Assembly (NCBI RefSeq): GCF_009730915.1
Contig: NC_052476.1
Coordinates: 20,131,257 to 20,195,256 of the forward strand
Length of the DNA stretch: 64,000 nt
Direction: 5' to 3'
Source of the DNA: Dioscorea cayenensis subsp. rotundata
Taxonomy: Eukaryota > Streptophyta > Magnoliopsida > Dioscoreales > Dioscoreaceae
In this document: positions 36,368 to 46,640 of the stretch, piece after piece
Position numbering within the stretch: the stretch's first letter is position 1
Layout: each line of letters starts with the position of its first letter
Program-made: the position numbers and the translations under genes
The notes under the pieces: generated by a model
Databases searched by the model: none
Told to the model about the DNA's origin: nothing
What the model saw: only the letters and a program-made list of their open reading frames with translations

Positions 36368-36376
36368 TATATAAAC
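36368..36376 (+). promoter_or_regulatory. TATA box of the 36.5-kb glutaredoxin
   Basis: 'ctatataaac' about 85 bp upstream of the ATG, followed by a leader with three 'accctaat' repeats (36,379-36,450), a telo-box-like word. Confidence 0.65.
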
Positions 36377-36456
36377 AAACCCTAATGTCACTTCATCTTT
36401 AACATCAAAACCCTAATTCTAAATAAATCTTGAAACCGAAACCCTAATTTTCAAGG

Positions 36457-36768
36457 ATGGACATTGTGACAAGTTTGGTGTCCCAAAGAGCAGTGGTAAT
36501 ATTTAGCAAGAGTTCATGCTACATGTGCTACACTGTTAAGAGGTTATTCACTGATCTCGGTGTCAATGTTAGTGTTCATGAGCTTGATCAAGACCCTAAT
36601 GGCAAAGAAATCGAGAGAGCATTGATCAATTTGCTTGGCAAGAGTTCATCGGTTCCCGCCGTGTTTATCAGTGGTAAATTTATTGGATACACAGAGAAAG
36701 TTATGTCTTTGCATCTCAGCGGTGATTTGATGATACTGCTTCGTAATGCAGGTGCTATCTGGCTCTGA
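36457..36768 (+). CDS. CC-type (ROXY-like) glutaredoxin with CYMC active site, 103 aa
   Basis: Single exon, 'MDIVTSLVSQRAVVIFSKSS' then CYMC (21-24): the second Cys of the usual CCxC motif is Tyr, keeping a Cys-x-x-Cys pair. 'SSVPAVFISGKFIGYTEKVM' and the tail 'RNAGAIWL' complete the fold; the tail retains the xxWL ending used for TGA binding. It is divergent in position from the minus-strand glutaredoxin 4.6 kb upstream and about 65% alike by eye, so an older duplicate. Expected role: transcription co-regulator in redox or nutrient signalling; CYMC may alter redox chemistry. Confidence 0.93.
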   Translation: MDIVTSLVSQRAVVIFSKSSCYMCYTVKRLFTDLGVNVSVHELDQDPNGKEIERALINLLGKSSSVPAVFISGKFIGYTEKVMSLHLSGDLMILLRNAGAIWL

Positions 36769-37246
36769 TATCACAAGTTCAAGTTTTATTTATAAATATA
36801 ATAGTTAAAAGAATATTGAGCTTTGGCATATCATTATGTAGTGGCCTGCCCACATTATCAAAATATATATAGATATATCTCGTTACGAAAAGATGACTTT
36901 GTATTTCAAGGGCTAGCTACTTAGTCATGTTTTAATAATTAAGATGTATATTGGACTTAAAATATTTATTTATAAAACCAAAACAAAATTTAAAATATAC
37001 ATAAATATAAATGAGTAAGTACTTCATTATTCACAGATATATATACACATATATGCATAAATAATATTTATGCATATAACCATGAAACACAACGGTTGTG
37101 TATTTACAACTCTGGTCATGTTATCCAAATATTATTATTTTATAATCATTTGTTGTTTTTGTTATATTTAATTGAAATTGAAAATATATACACATATTAT
37201 TTTTATTTTTTGTGAATGTAATTCAATTTTGAATTAGACTTCCTTT

Positions 37247-37330
37247 AAAAAGTTATATCTTTACATCTCAACGGTGATATAAATGATACCGTTTGGGATG
37301 CATGTACTAATTTATTTATAAATACAAGAA
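37247..37330 (+). pseudogene. Decayed 3' fragment of a glutaredoxin gene
   Basis: 'aaagttatatctttacatct' followed by 'caacggtgat' aligns with 36,700-36,729 of the functional gene. Conceptual 'KVISLHLNGDI' matches 'KVMSLHLSGDL', then decays. Downstream 'tttatttataaata' also matches the functional gene's 3' flank, and a further 'ggcttgtccacattat' at 37,847 matches 36,841-36,857. It is therefore a leftover of a tandem copy of the 36.5-kb gene. Confidence 0.7.
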
Positions 37331-37857
37331 TTGTTGTTTATGATTTTAGGTCATATCTCATGTTTAAAAAATGTTCAAGTTTTATTATTTTTGAAAACAT
37401 ATATCATTATAATATGAAAACTTTGCATTTTCATCGAGGATTTAATCATATTGTAATGTGATGCATGTAAGGTTAAAAATTATATTTATAAAATCAAAAT
37501 AAAGACTCAAATAAAAATTTTAATCTCCCTCACCTTCACAAGTACTTTCATAGGGATGGATAATCCACTTTTCCGCAATTGTTTCTCAGATGCAACTTCT
37601 ACTTTTATTGATGAATATTTTACATATTTTGTATCAATCTTCTATTCACTTCTTTTGTGGATTGAGTGGTCTCATCTTGTACTTTTTATACCCTTATTTA
37701 AGGGCTCTTTTGATAAAAATAATGATATATAAATATTTTTTTAATCATTACTATAATAGCTGACCGATAATGCACTTGACTCTTATGCAGAGAGGTCAAG
37801 AGATTGATTTCCTCCCAATTCACTAATAAAAAATGTATGTGAGAATGGCTTGTCCAC

Positions 37858-37892
<35 letters not shown>

Positions 37893-38514
37893 GCTTTATT
37901 TGTTTTTAATAAAACTATGATTTATCTATTTTATAGAGAAAAAAAAATTTTTAAAGTATATTTGTAGTACATGTCCTTATAATTATATATTTTCTGTACT
38001 TTTAGTCATTGTAGTATTTTTAGTTATAATTAAGTCCTCATATTTGGTCGAGTTGAGTCATTATATTCGATCCGTGGTAATATTTTTAGGTATAATTAAG
38101 CCCTTATAATATTTTTTGATAGAACACTTGACCATCTATATCGTGGACTAGAATGTCCCAACTCGACTAAATATGAACGACTAAAAATGTAGCTAAAAAA
38201 AGTATTATAAAATAAAATGAAGAAACTACGAAATAAATAAATGATATCATTACTACGTATATATATATATAATCATATATATATATATACACACACATGG
38301 AGAGACTTATTAAATAATATTTTTGTCACATTTAATTAAAATCGATGGCGAGAGACCGACTCCTCGCTCTCATGTATTGCAATGCTGTTCTCTTTGTGGC
38401 TTAGTTTTGATAACGATAACGATAACGATTGTTTTATTGCTATCTCTCATGTAGCATGCAGCAGGGGTGGTTGGAAGGAAGATGGTGGTTGAGGGCGGTG
38501 AGTCCGGGAAGGGA
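37331..38514. other. AT-rich spacer with possible unrecognised first exon
   Basis: Decayed glutaredoxin 3' flank, then (AT)n at 37,859-37,888 and 38,258-38,290, and a small inverted block around 38,040-38,170 ('atatttggtcgagttgagtc' / reverse 'actcgactaaatat'), probably a short MITE. 'atggcgagagaccgactcct' at 38,345 and 'gagggcggtgagtccg' at 38,490 could be the start of a gene, but no protein family is recognisable. Confidence 0.4.
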
Positions 38515-38964
38515 TTGTTAGATGATACATTGGTAATGAAATCTCTGTTCTTGAGTTTTTTAAAGTTTCTTTTTTTGTTTTTCTTGTTCTTTGGATTTGT
38601 TAGATGATGCATTGGTAATTAAATCTTTGCTCTTCAGATTATTATTATTTTTTTCAGTAAATCCTTTTTGAATTTGTTAAATGATTCATTTGTGATGGAG
38701 CTTCTGTTCTTGAGTTTTCCTCATTTTTTTTCTCTCCCTGTTTGGACTTTTAGATGATACATTCTTAATGGAACCCCTCATCTTGGGTATTTTCTTCTTG
38801 TTTTTCTTGTTCTCTTAGTATACTGAGTTTGGACTTGTTAGATAATATGTTGTTAATGGAATCTCTGTTCTTGAGTTTTTATCATTTTCTTTTGGTAAAC
38901 ATTGTTTGGACTTGTTTCATAACACATTGGTATTGGAATCTGTCTTCTTCATTTTTTTTTTCTC

Positions 38965-39592
38965 TGTAATGATTGCAAATGAACTAACCCTTTTAGTCCC
39001 ACATCTGCTATGAGATGGACTCTTTGTGTGCATATAAGTGATGAGCATCCTTCACCACTAGGCCAGTCTGTGGAGTTGTGGATCCCACCTTGTGTATTGT
39101 GTGTGGGTTGGGTGAGGGGCTGACCAACGAAGGGTTCTGACCAGGCTGGCTGGCTGCACGCTAGGGTCTGAGTGAAGTGCCCTGAGTGAAGTATTGTTGG
39201 TCAGGCGCCCAGATTAACCGGACTGACAAGGGTGTCAGTGTCTTGATCGGTGGGGTAATGTAATGATTGCAAATGAACTAACCCCTTTAGTCCCACATCT
39301 GCTATGAGATGGACTCTTTGTGTGCATATAAGTGATGAGCATCCTTCACCACTAGGCACCACTAGGCAGGTCTGTGGAGTTGTGGATCCCACCTTGTGTA
39401 TTGTGTGTGGGTTGGGTGAGGGGCTGACCAACGAAGGGTTCTGACCAGGCTGGCTGGCTTAGCGCTGGGGTCTGAGTGAAGTGTCGTTGAGTGAAGCGTA
39501 CCTGCCCCACCATGTCATAGGGTTGGGGCTACCCCTACCCTATAGGCCGGTCTTTTGGTGACACGCTCTCCTCACCACTTGTGTGCATAACA
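38965..39592. mobile_element. 628-bp TG...CA retroelement-like insertion
   Basis: Flanked by a perfect 5-bp duplication 'ttctc' (38,960-38,964; 39,593-39,597), begins TGTAATGATTGC and ends GTGCATAACA. Internally two direct units begin with the same 'tgtaatgattgcaaatgaac' at 38,965 and 39,259 and stay alike for about 225 bp ('tagtcccacatctgctatga', 'gggctgaccaacgaaggg') before their tails diverge. GC-richer than its surroundings. It fits a TRIM-like or rearranged solo-LTR element; no PBS or coding. Confidence 0.6.
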
Positions 39593-39830
39593 TTCTCTTA
39601 GTAAACCATGGTTGAACTTGTCAGATGCTGCATTGGTGATCGAATCTCTGTTCTTGATTTTCTTTTATTGTATTTCTTATACCTTTTGCTTTTTGTTAAC
39701 AGTTTTGGACTTGATTCCGCGATGAATTGGTAGTGGAATCTTTGTTCTTAGTTTCTCTTTTCTTGTATTTTCTTATTATCTTAGTGAGCACTGTTTGGAC
39801 TTGTTAGATGATACAACTTGGTGAGATAAT

Positions 39831-40976
39831 TGTTAGTGCAACCACACTATTTATTGGCATGATTTGACACCTAGACCAAGTGACATGGCAACCAAGGTGA
39901 CAAAGCATAATTGATGATGTGGCAAGCATGGTGACATGGCAAGGAGACTTGGAGTGCAAGGCAAACATCTTGAAGATCTTGATGGAGCTATTTTTAGTAA
40001 GTCTCTAACATGGAGCCAAAATATCTTGAAGATCATGGTGAAGCCATCTTAAAGATCTTGGTGGAGTTATTTTTGGCAATGCATTACATTTGAAGACAAG
40101 ATCATATCAAGACCATATTTAGGTGATTTGATTGAAGACTAAATATGGTGGAGCTTAATTAAAGAAAGATCTATTCATGGTGTGAATGAAGATATGATTT
40201 GAAGAATCCTTGATGAGAATCATCGAAGTCTATTAACCAAGAAGATTTGAGGACCAAACTTGGGGTGAATTGAATATCAAGTTTGGAGAATCTTTGAAGA
40301 CCAAATTTAGGAGAATTTGGCAAGTTTCATGGAAGACGACAAGGACGCTGCGCCCTTGCGAGGGACTGCGTGATGAGGAGGCGAGGAGGTAGGCTAGTTG
40401 CCGGCAATCGGGATCGGGAGATTTGGGCTGCATCGACTCGGGACTAAGCATGACCGGGAGGTAGATGGGTCTTGAGGTCGTCCGCAACATAACCGGAACT
40501 CGATCAAGTCGTCAGCAGTACTATGTTAGCAACTTATGTTACAACAGAGTCGCAATGACTAATTTCGCGGGTTTTAAATTAGTAGCCATGAGATTCTAAA
40601 TGAGGTATGTGCTATATTTGGGACGCTGAGGCGCTCATATAAGTTACCTTGCTCGTAGATTGTAGGCGCGACTCTTGAGTGACTCTTTGAGGAGAGTGTG
40701 TGAGCACCAAACAATCTAGAGAGGGTAGTGATCTTCATTGTTGAGAGTGTGAGTAACAAGTGTTTTGTACTCATCTATTTTTACCTCTTTTTAGTGGATT
40801 GTTTATCTCCGGCTTGGCCCCCGCGACGTAGGGCGAGTGGGACGCTCGAACCGGGTTACCAACGCCGTGTGTCTCCTTGTGTTTGTTTGTGTGCTTTTTC
40901 TTTATTGGTTTGTGTGAGACTTCTATGAGTGATTAAGTGTTACTTAATACCCACAAACCACACCGAGGAACTAACA
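39831..40976 (+). repeat. 5' LTR of the 6.7-kb retrotransposon
   Basis: 1146 bp, begins TGTTAGTGCAACC and ends GGAACTAACA. Ten-base-scale identity with 45,393-46,544 throughout. Contains the candidate promoter 'ctatataagtta'-like word near 40,640 in the matching copy ('cctatataagttacc' at 46,203). Confidence 0.95.
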
Positions 40977-40978
40977 AG

Positions 40979-40996
40979 TGGTATCGAGGCCTGGGT
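40979..40996 (+). other. Primer-binding site
   Basis: 'tggtatcgaggcctggg' begins two bases after the LTR; compare 'tggtatcagagc', the initiator-tRNA-Met complement typical of Copia-type elements, with a small change. Confidence 0.8.
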
Positions 40997-41099
40997 CGCC
41001 GCTTTTTCACTTTGGTTTCAAAGTCGGCGAGGTCCCTAACAAGTTCCATTGATGGCCGGAAAAAGAAGGAGCTTCCGTCACACGACCACCGCTGCTAAA

Positions 41100-42197
41100 T
41101 GGATCCAACTATCCATATTGAAGGCACGCATGAAGGCGCTTTATCAAGTCCATTGATGAGAGTGCATGGATTGTCAGTAGAAGAAGGATGGTCTCCTCCT
41201 ACCTAGTTGATGAAGATGAGAACGTGATCATGAAGAAGAAAAAGTCATTGGAGTGTTGAAGACATGCGCAAAGCTAATGCTAATGGAAAAAGCTCTCAAT
41301 GCAATTTTTGAGGTGTTGATGAAAAACCAGCTCAAGTATATTGTAACATGCGAGAGTGCTAAGAAAGCTTGGGAGATTCTTCAAACCATTCATGAAGGGA
41401 CCAACTTGGTAAGAGAATCTAAACTCCAAATGTTAACAACCATGTTCGAAAAATCTCGTGATGGGAGAAGATGAGACGATAGCCATGTTCAATGCCAAAT
41501 TGATGGACATTGCAAATCAAGCCTACCAGCTCGGCAAGGAGTATTCAGATAAGAAGCTAGTCCGGAAGACACTTAGATCTCTCCCAAGAAGATTTGATGC
41601 AAAAAAATCTCAAAGAATAGAAGAAGCAAGAGACATCTCAACTATGAAACTGGATGAGCTGATGGGGTCTTTGCAAGCATATGAGATGAACCTCAATCCT
41701 GAAAGAAGAATAGAAGATATAGCCTTGAAGGTTGAAGCAATAAAATGTAAAGGAGTTACAACATGTCGTTATAATGTAAGATGAAGACGAAGAGGATAGA
41801 GAAATTGTTTTTGTCAAGAAAGATGCATGACATGCTCGTAAGATACAAGACACAAGGCAAGAAATTTCAAAGAAAAAGATGGTCCGAATAAAGAAAAAGG
41901 AAGAAGTCGAAGATCATCACAAAAAGGAAGAAATTGAAGATCGCCCTCATGAAGATCAAGTGTAGAGAATGTGGAGGCTTTGGGCACTATCAAGCCGAGT
42001 GTGCTAATACTCGTAAAAGAAAGGAAAAATCACCGAATGCTAGATGGAGTGATGACTCGATGGTAGCAATCAAGAAGACGATGAAGGAAGTCCGAGCAAC
42101 CATCATACGCCCTTTCCTCGCCGTGATGAATGGATCTCACGCTGCTGCAGTAATATGTTGCAACATCGCCTACAACATTCACCGAAACCGACAATGA
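41100..42197 (+). pseudogene. Copia-type gag remnant (UBN2-like) with zinc knuckle
   Basis: Frames at 41,253-41,474 and 41,458-41,784 ('TCESAKKAWEILQTIHEGT', 'KTLRSLPRRFDAK', 'DELMGSLQAYEMNL') match the gag polypeptide of LTR copia-type elements. A frame change lies between them, with stops upstream and near 41,785. The zinc knuckle 'CRECGGFGHYQAEC' (about 41,962-42,003) has an intact C-x2-C-x4-H-x4-C. Gag packages RNA into particles; this copy is frameshifted. Confidence 0.8.
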
Positions 42198-43029
42198 ATA
42201 CAATGAGGTAACGTAAAAATGATCTTCTCACAAGCTATAAACTCATAATGAATGTATTTAATGATATAATGTTACAAAAACCAACGCTTGAGGAAGAGTT
42301 GAGTATATGTAAAGAAAAAGTTGTTCAATGCCGAGAAGACCTTGACTCCACTGAACAAGGGTACTACCAAGCTTGACGAGATTCTTTCACTTGGAAGAAC
42401 TAGTAAAACCCGACATGGTATTGGGTATATTGAGAAAGCTCAAGTGTGAAGACAGAAGATTCAGAGTTGTGTTTGTCAAGTCAACCGCCCAACAAAAACG
42501 TTAAAGAAAAAACAAGTTAAAAGCAAGAAAAGAACCAAAAAGTGAAGTGCCTACATGCTTTCATTGTGAGAAACCGCCACATAAGACCCAAGTGCAACAA
42601 ATTGAAAGAAGACTTGAAAAGTGGAAGAATAATTGGACATGAAGAAGCAATCATTAAAAAGAAAAGTTAGAGGGAAGACTATTGTAATCAAGAAATTGTG
42701 GATTCGAAAAAGGTGAAGTACCAAGAGAAGAAGAAGAGTCCTCCAGCTCAGTTTGAAGATGGTGATAAATCGACAGTGTACAACATTATGGTACAACAAT
42801 CAATATGTCGACCGAGATCCTATGAAGTCAATAAGCAAAAACACTCCAAGGAGTGAAAAATCTCTTGATGTCTCTCAAAAGTTTAAATCAAAAAAACAAA
42901 AAAGGAAATAAAAAGGAGGGAAAAATAAAAAAATATATATTCAAAAAAAGGAGAGGGATTATTTTTTTGAAAAAGAGATTTTTTTAAAGGGTGCCTTGAA
43001 GTTATAACTAATTAATGGGGGCATAAAAA

Positions 43030-45013
43030 AACCCTAATATCCCAATTTGTTTCCAAAAATTGTTTTTGAAATCAGGAGAAGCAAAAGGAGAAGGCGAAGA
43101 CAGAGAAGAAAAAGATGAGGACAAAGAGGATGGCCCGCCGTGCTCCAATCGACCCCACAAGAAATTGCCGCTCGAATTGCGGAAGTAAGGATGAGAGGGA
43201 CTCGATTCGGAGGAAGCCCACCAAGGAGAGAAGAATCAAGATTTGGGGAAAGCGATTGTCCCTTATGTTTCTTCCTCGTGATGTCAAGTAAGAGAAGTGG
43301 AAACATCGCCTCAAGACTTGCCTTCGGTGTCAAAGATAGAGATGATCTCTTGAGATGGGTTCGTGAGTCTTTTTCCGTGTGCTTATGTTCGAGAGAATGA
43401 GGAAGATGAACAGTGTGGGACTCCACTCACTGCTCCAAAGAGGGAGAAGGTTCAAGAACAACAGAGTTAGGGATGAAGATGTCGCAGAAAAAGAAGCGCA
43501 TCGAGCACAAGCGTAAAGAAACTATTGAAGAAAAAAGTACAGATGCTCCCACTAGTGCTGAAGAAGAGGCTGCTACTATTCTAAGTGAAGTTATGGGTGA
43601 TCTACACCGACATGTCAAGCACCTATAGAAACAGTAACATGTCACAAAGACCTGCTATAACATCTTCTCGCAACATCCGACAGCTCACATAGTTCTGACG
43701 AGATCCCACTCAAAGATCGTGGTTGCCCGGATTGCAAAGGGAAGAAAGTAGCATCCGAAAAAGAAGGCCCACCAAGGAAGAAAACCTAGAAGAAGGAGAA
43801 GGTTAGCAAAAGAAAGTCTTTCTCTCGATCCCGAAGTAGAAGCTTCCCTAGGTACAAGAGAAGGTGTAATCAAGCAAAGAAAATGGGGGAGAAAACATCA
43901 AGAAGCTCTAAGAAAGAAAAAGAAGAAAAAGCAACCCAACGGCAAAAAGATAGCTGATGAAGACAGATTTTATGACAAAGTATCCAAGAAGAAGTTTGAA
44001 TCTGTTGAAGGGAGAGGAGTTGTGGTTGAAAGAATGATTGATGAAGGAGCTTTTGAGAAGTATGGCTTGACTGAGCTGCTGCAACAAAGAAGTTTATATA
44101 AGTCTGCCACTTTTCCAAAAAGCTATAGTTTGTCTTTAGTGCAGGAATTTTACAGTAATTTGCTGCCTTCTGACAAAGGGATCACTAGAGTTTATGTTCG
44201 AGGTAAGTGGATCCCTTTTACTCCCACTTGTCTGAATAAATTCTTGGAGTTTAAACCAGAGGTGAAGGGAAACTATGAAGAAGGACTTGAGTTGAATGAA
44301 GAAGTTCTGAAAGAGATCACTGGAGGAAGGACAGAGTCATGGGGAGAGGAGACAAGACTCCCAGCATCCACCCTTACGGCCAAGTACAATGTTCTGTTTA
44401 GACTTGGCATTCAGAATTGGTTACCAGCCCCACACAATTCCAGTATAGTGAAGGAGCTCGCGCTTTTATTGTTTGCTGTTGGTACTGGCAAGAAGTTCAA
44501 TCTGGGAAGGCTGATTTTCCAGAATATTGTAAAAGAAGTCGACTCGCATCAAAACTCCCTCGACATCACTTGATATCCCGCATGACTGCCGCAAAGATTT
44601 GTTACAACATGGAGTACAACTCGTGAAGGGAGAAGCAACACAAGAAGAAGAAGTCAAGATTTCGTAAAACTATTCACCCTGTGTAAGAAGATTGATTTAC
44701 TCAGAGGGAAAGGGTGTCTCCACCATCAATGCCTCAAGATGAAGAAGAGGCAAATCTATTGGTAGAAGAAGAATATGAGAAGATGTTGAAAGAGCAACTA
44801 GAAGATGTGGAGAGGAGGCAACAAGCATTATCTCGCGTAATTGTTTATCATTGCCAAACAAAAAGCGTAAGATTATATCTCACCCTGGAAATTCTTGAGA
44901 AGAAGAAGAAGAGAGAAGACAATGGCCACGACTCGTGGGGAGATGAAGACCGAGAAACCCTCAAGAAAGGGGAGTTGTCAAGATGGTATAACAAAGCTTA
45001 CAATAGCTCATGA
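43030..45013 (+). pseudogene. Second ORF with putative plant transposon protein domain, broken
   Basis: Lys/Glu-rich N-terminal part (43,030-43,960) with several frame changes and stops. It then has a clean 183-residue frame (44,022-44,573): 'SLSLVQEFYSNLLPSDKG', 'VYVRGKWIPFTPTCLNKFL', 'PASTLTAKYNVLFRLGIQNW', 'HNSSIVKELALLLFAVGTG'. This is the domain annotated in plants as putative plant transposon protein; its biochemical role is unknown. A Glu-rich tail (44,714-45,013) follows. It occupies the place where pol would normally be. Confidence 0.65.
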
Positions 45014-45381
45014 AGACTTCGCATCAATTATGTCACAAAGGGGGAGAAGTGTGCTTGCACCGCATCGACTAGTTATTTGTTTTTTTCATTTCTTGGGCTT
45101 TTGAACATTTAGTCTTATTGTGTTGAACATTGTTATGTTTGTCAGTTCATTATGGTTAATCGTATTTTGTCTCACTAGTTGCAGTTTGTAATATTTTCTC
45201 AAGTATTTTGTAAGCAACTAGATGATATCTTGTGTCGACCCCTAGTTTCGCTCTCCGCTTGATGTTGTTCCCCGGAAGTTGTAACAACGCCGCTTAGTCT
45301 CGTGTCCGTGTCGTGTTGTAAACTGTAATGTTGTAACAGAGTCGGGCCTCGGGTGCAGCAGGGCTTGTGTCAAATTATGCC

Positions 45382-45392
45382 AAAGGGGAGAT
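45382..45392 (+). other. Polypurine tract
   Basis: 'aaaggggagat' immediately before the 3' LTR, the plus-strand priming site. Confidence 0.8.
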
Positions 45393-46544
45393 TGTTAGTG
45401 CAACCGCACTATTTATTGGCATGATTTGACACCCTAGACCAAGTGACATGGCAACCAAGGTGACAAAGCATAATTGATGATGTGGCAAGCATGGTGACAT
45501 GGCAAGGAGACTTGGAGTGCAAGGCAAACATCTTGAAGATCTTGATGGAGCTATTTTTTTAGTAAGTCTCTAACATGGAGCCAAAATATCTTCAAGATCA
45601 TGGTGAAGCTCATCTTAAAGATCTTGGTGGAGTTATTTTTTTGGCAATGCATTACATTTGAAGACAAGATCATATCAAGACCATATTTAGGTGATTTGAT
45701 TGAAGACTAAATATGGTGGAGCTTAATTAAAGAAAGATCTATTCATGGTGTGAATGAAGATATGATTTGAAGAATCCTTGATGAGAATCATCAAGTCTAT
45801 TAACAGTAAGATTTGAGGACCAAACTTGGGTGAATTGAAGATCAAGTTTGAGAATCTTTCGAAGACCAAATTTAGGAGAATTTGGCAAGTTTCATGGAAG
45901 ACGCACAAGGACGCGGCGCCTTTGCGAGGGGACCGCGTGATGAGGAGCCGAGGAGGTAGGCTAGTTGCCGGCAATGGATCGGGAGATTTGGTCGCATCGA
46001 CTCGGACTAAGCATGACCGGGAGGTAGATGGGTCTTGAGGTCGTCCGCAACGTAACCGTAACTCACCAAGTCGCTAGCAGTAATCATGTTAGTAAACTTA
46101 TGTTACAACATGAGTTGCAACAGACTAATTTCGCAGTGTTTTTAAATTAGTAGTCATGGAGATTCTAAAAGAGGTATGTGCTATATTTGGGACGCTGAGG
46201 CGCCTATATAAGTTACCTTGCTCGAGATTGTAAGGTGTGACTCTTGAGTGACTCTTTCGAGGAGAGTGTGGAGCACCAAACAATCTAGAGAGGGTAGTGA
46301 TCTTCATTGTTGAGAGTGTGAGTGACAAGTGTTTGTACTCATCTATTTTTTTACCTCTTTTAGTGGATTGTTTATCTCCGGGCTTGGCCCCCCAGACGTA
46401 GGCGAGTGGACGCCGAACTGGGTTACCAACGTTGTGTGTCTCCTTGTGTTTGTTTGTGTGTTTTTTCTTTATTGGTTTGTGTGAGACTTCTATGAGTGAT
46501 TAAGTGTTACTTAATACCCACAAACCACACCGGAGGAACTAACA
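45393..46544 (+). repeat. 3' LTR of the 6.7-kb retrotransposon
   Basis: 1152 bp, TGTTAG...CTAACA. Compared with the 5' LTR it has extra T's in homopolymers (near 45,554 and 45,640), 'accgcact' for 'accacact', and other single changes. Confidence 0.95.
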
Positions 46545-46640
46545 ATAATATTTATTCTTGATTTTTTTTTCCTTATGATTGTTTTTGGTACATACTGTTT
46601 GGACTTGTTGGACAAACATCAGATGTGAAATTATTTTGTT

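Larger units (their letters stand above)
39831..46544 (+). mobile_element. Non-autonomous LTR retrotransposon, 6.7 kb, gag plus plant transposon-protein ORF, no pol
   Basis: Perfect 5-bp target duplication 'ataat' (39,826-39,830; 46,545-46,549), two LTRs of about 1.15 kb, primer-binding site next to the 5' LTR and polypurine tract before the 3' LTR. Internal region 4.4 kb encodes a Copia-type gag remnant and a second ORF with the putative plant transposon protein domain. No protease, integrase, reverse transcriptase or RNase H is visible, so it would depend on a partner. LTR copies differ by scattered substitutions and 1-bp indels, so insertion is not very recent. Confidence 0.9.
38515..46640 (+). 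repeat. 75-95 bp tandem repeat array, split by two retroelements
   Basis: About ten degenerate units with the theme 'acttgttagatgatacattg' then 'gtaatggaatctctgttctt'. Starts near 38,515, 38,596, 38,675, 38,746, 38,835, 38,910, 39,614, 39,709, 39,799 and 46,605. The array is interrupted after unit six by the 628-bp element and in unit nine by the 6.7-kb LTR retrotransposon. T-rich stretches separate the units. Probably an intronic minisatellite; no coding. Confidence 0.75.

Noticed and set aside
39060..39480. tRNA-derived SINE in the GC-rich repeat
   Set aside because: A weak B-box-like 'gggttctgacc' is present but no A box at the right distance; TG...CA ends with a 5-bp duplication fit an LTR-type element better.
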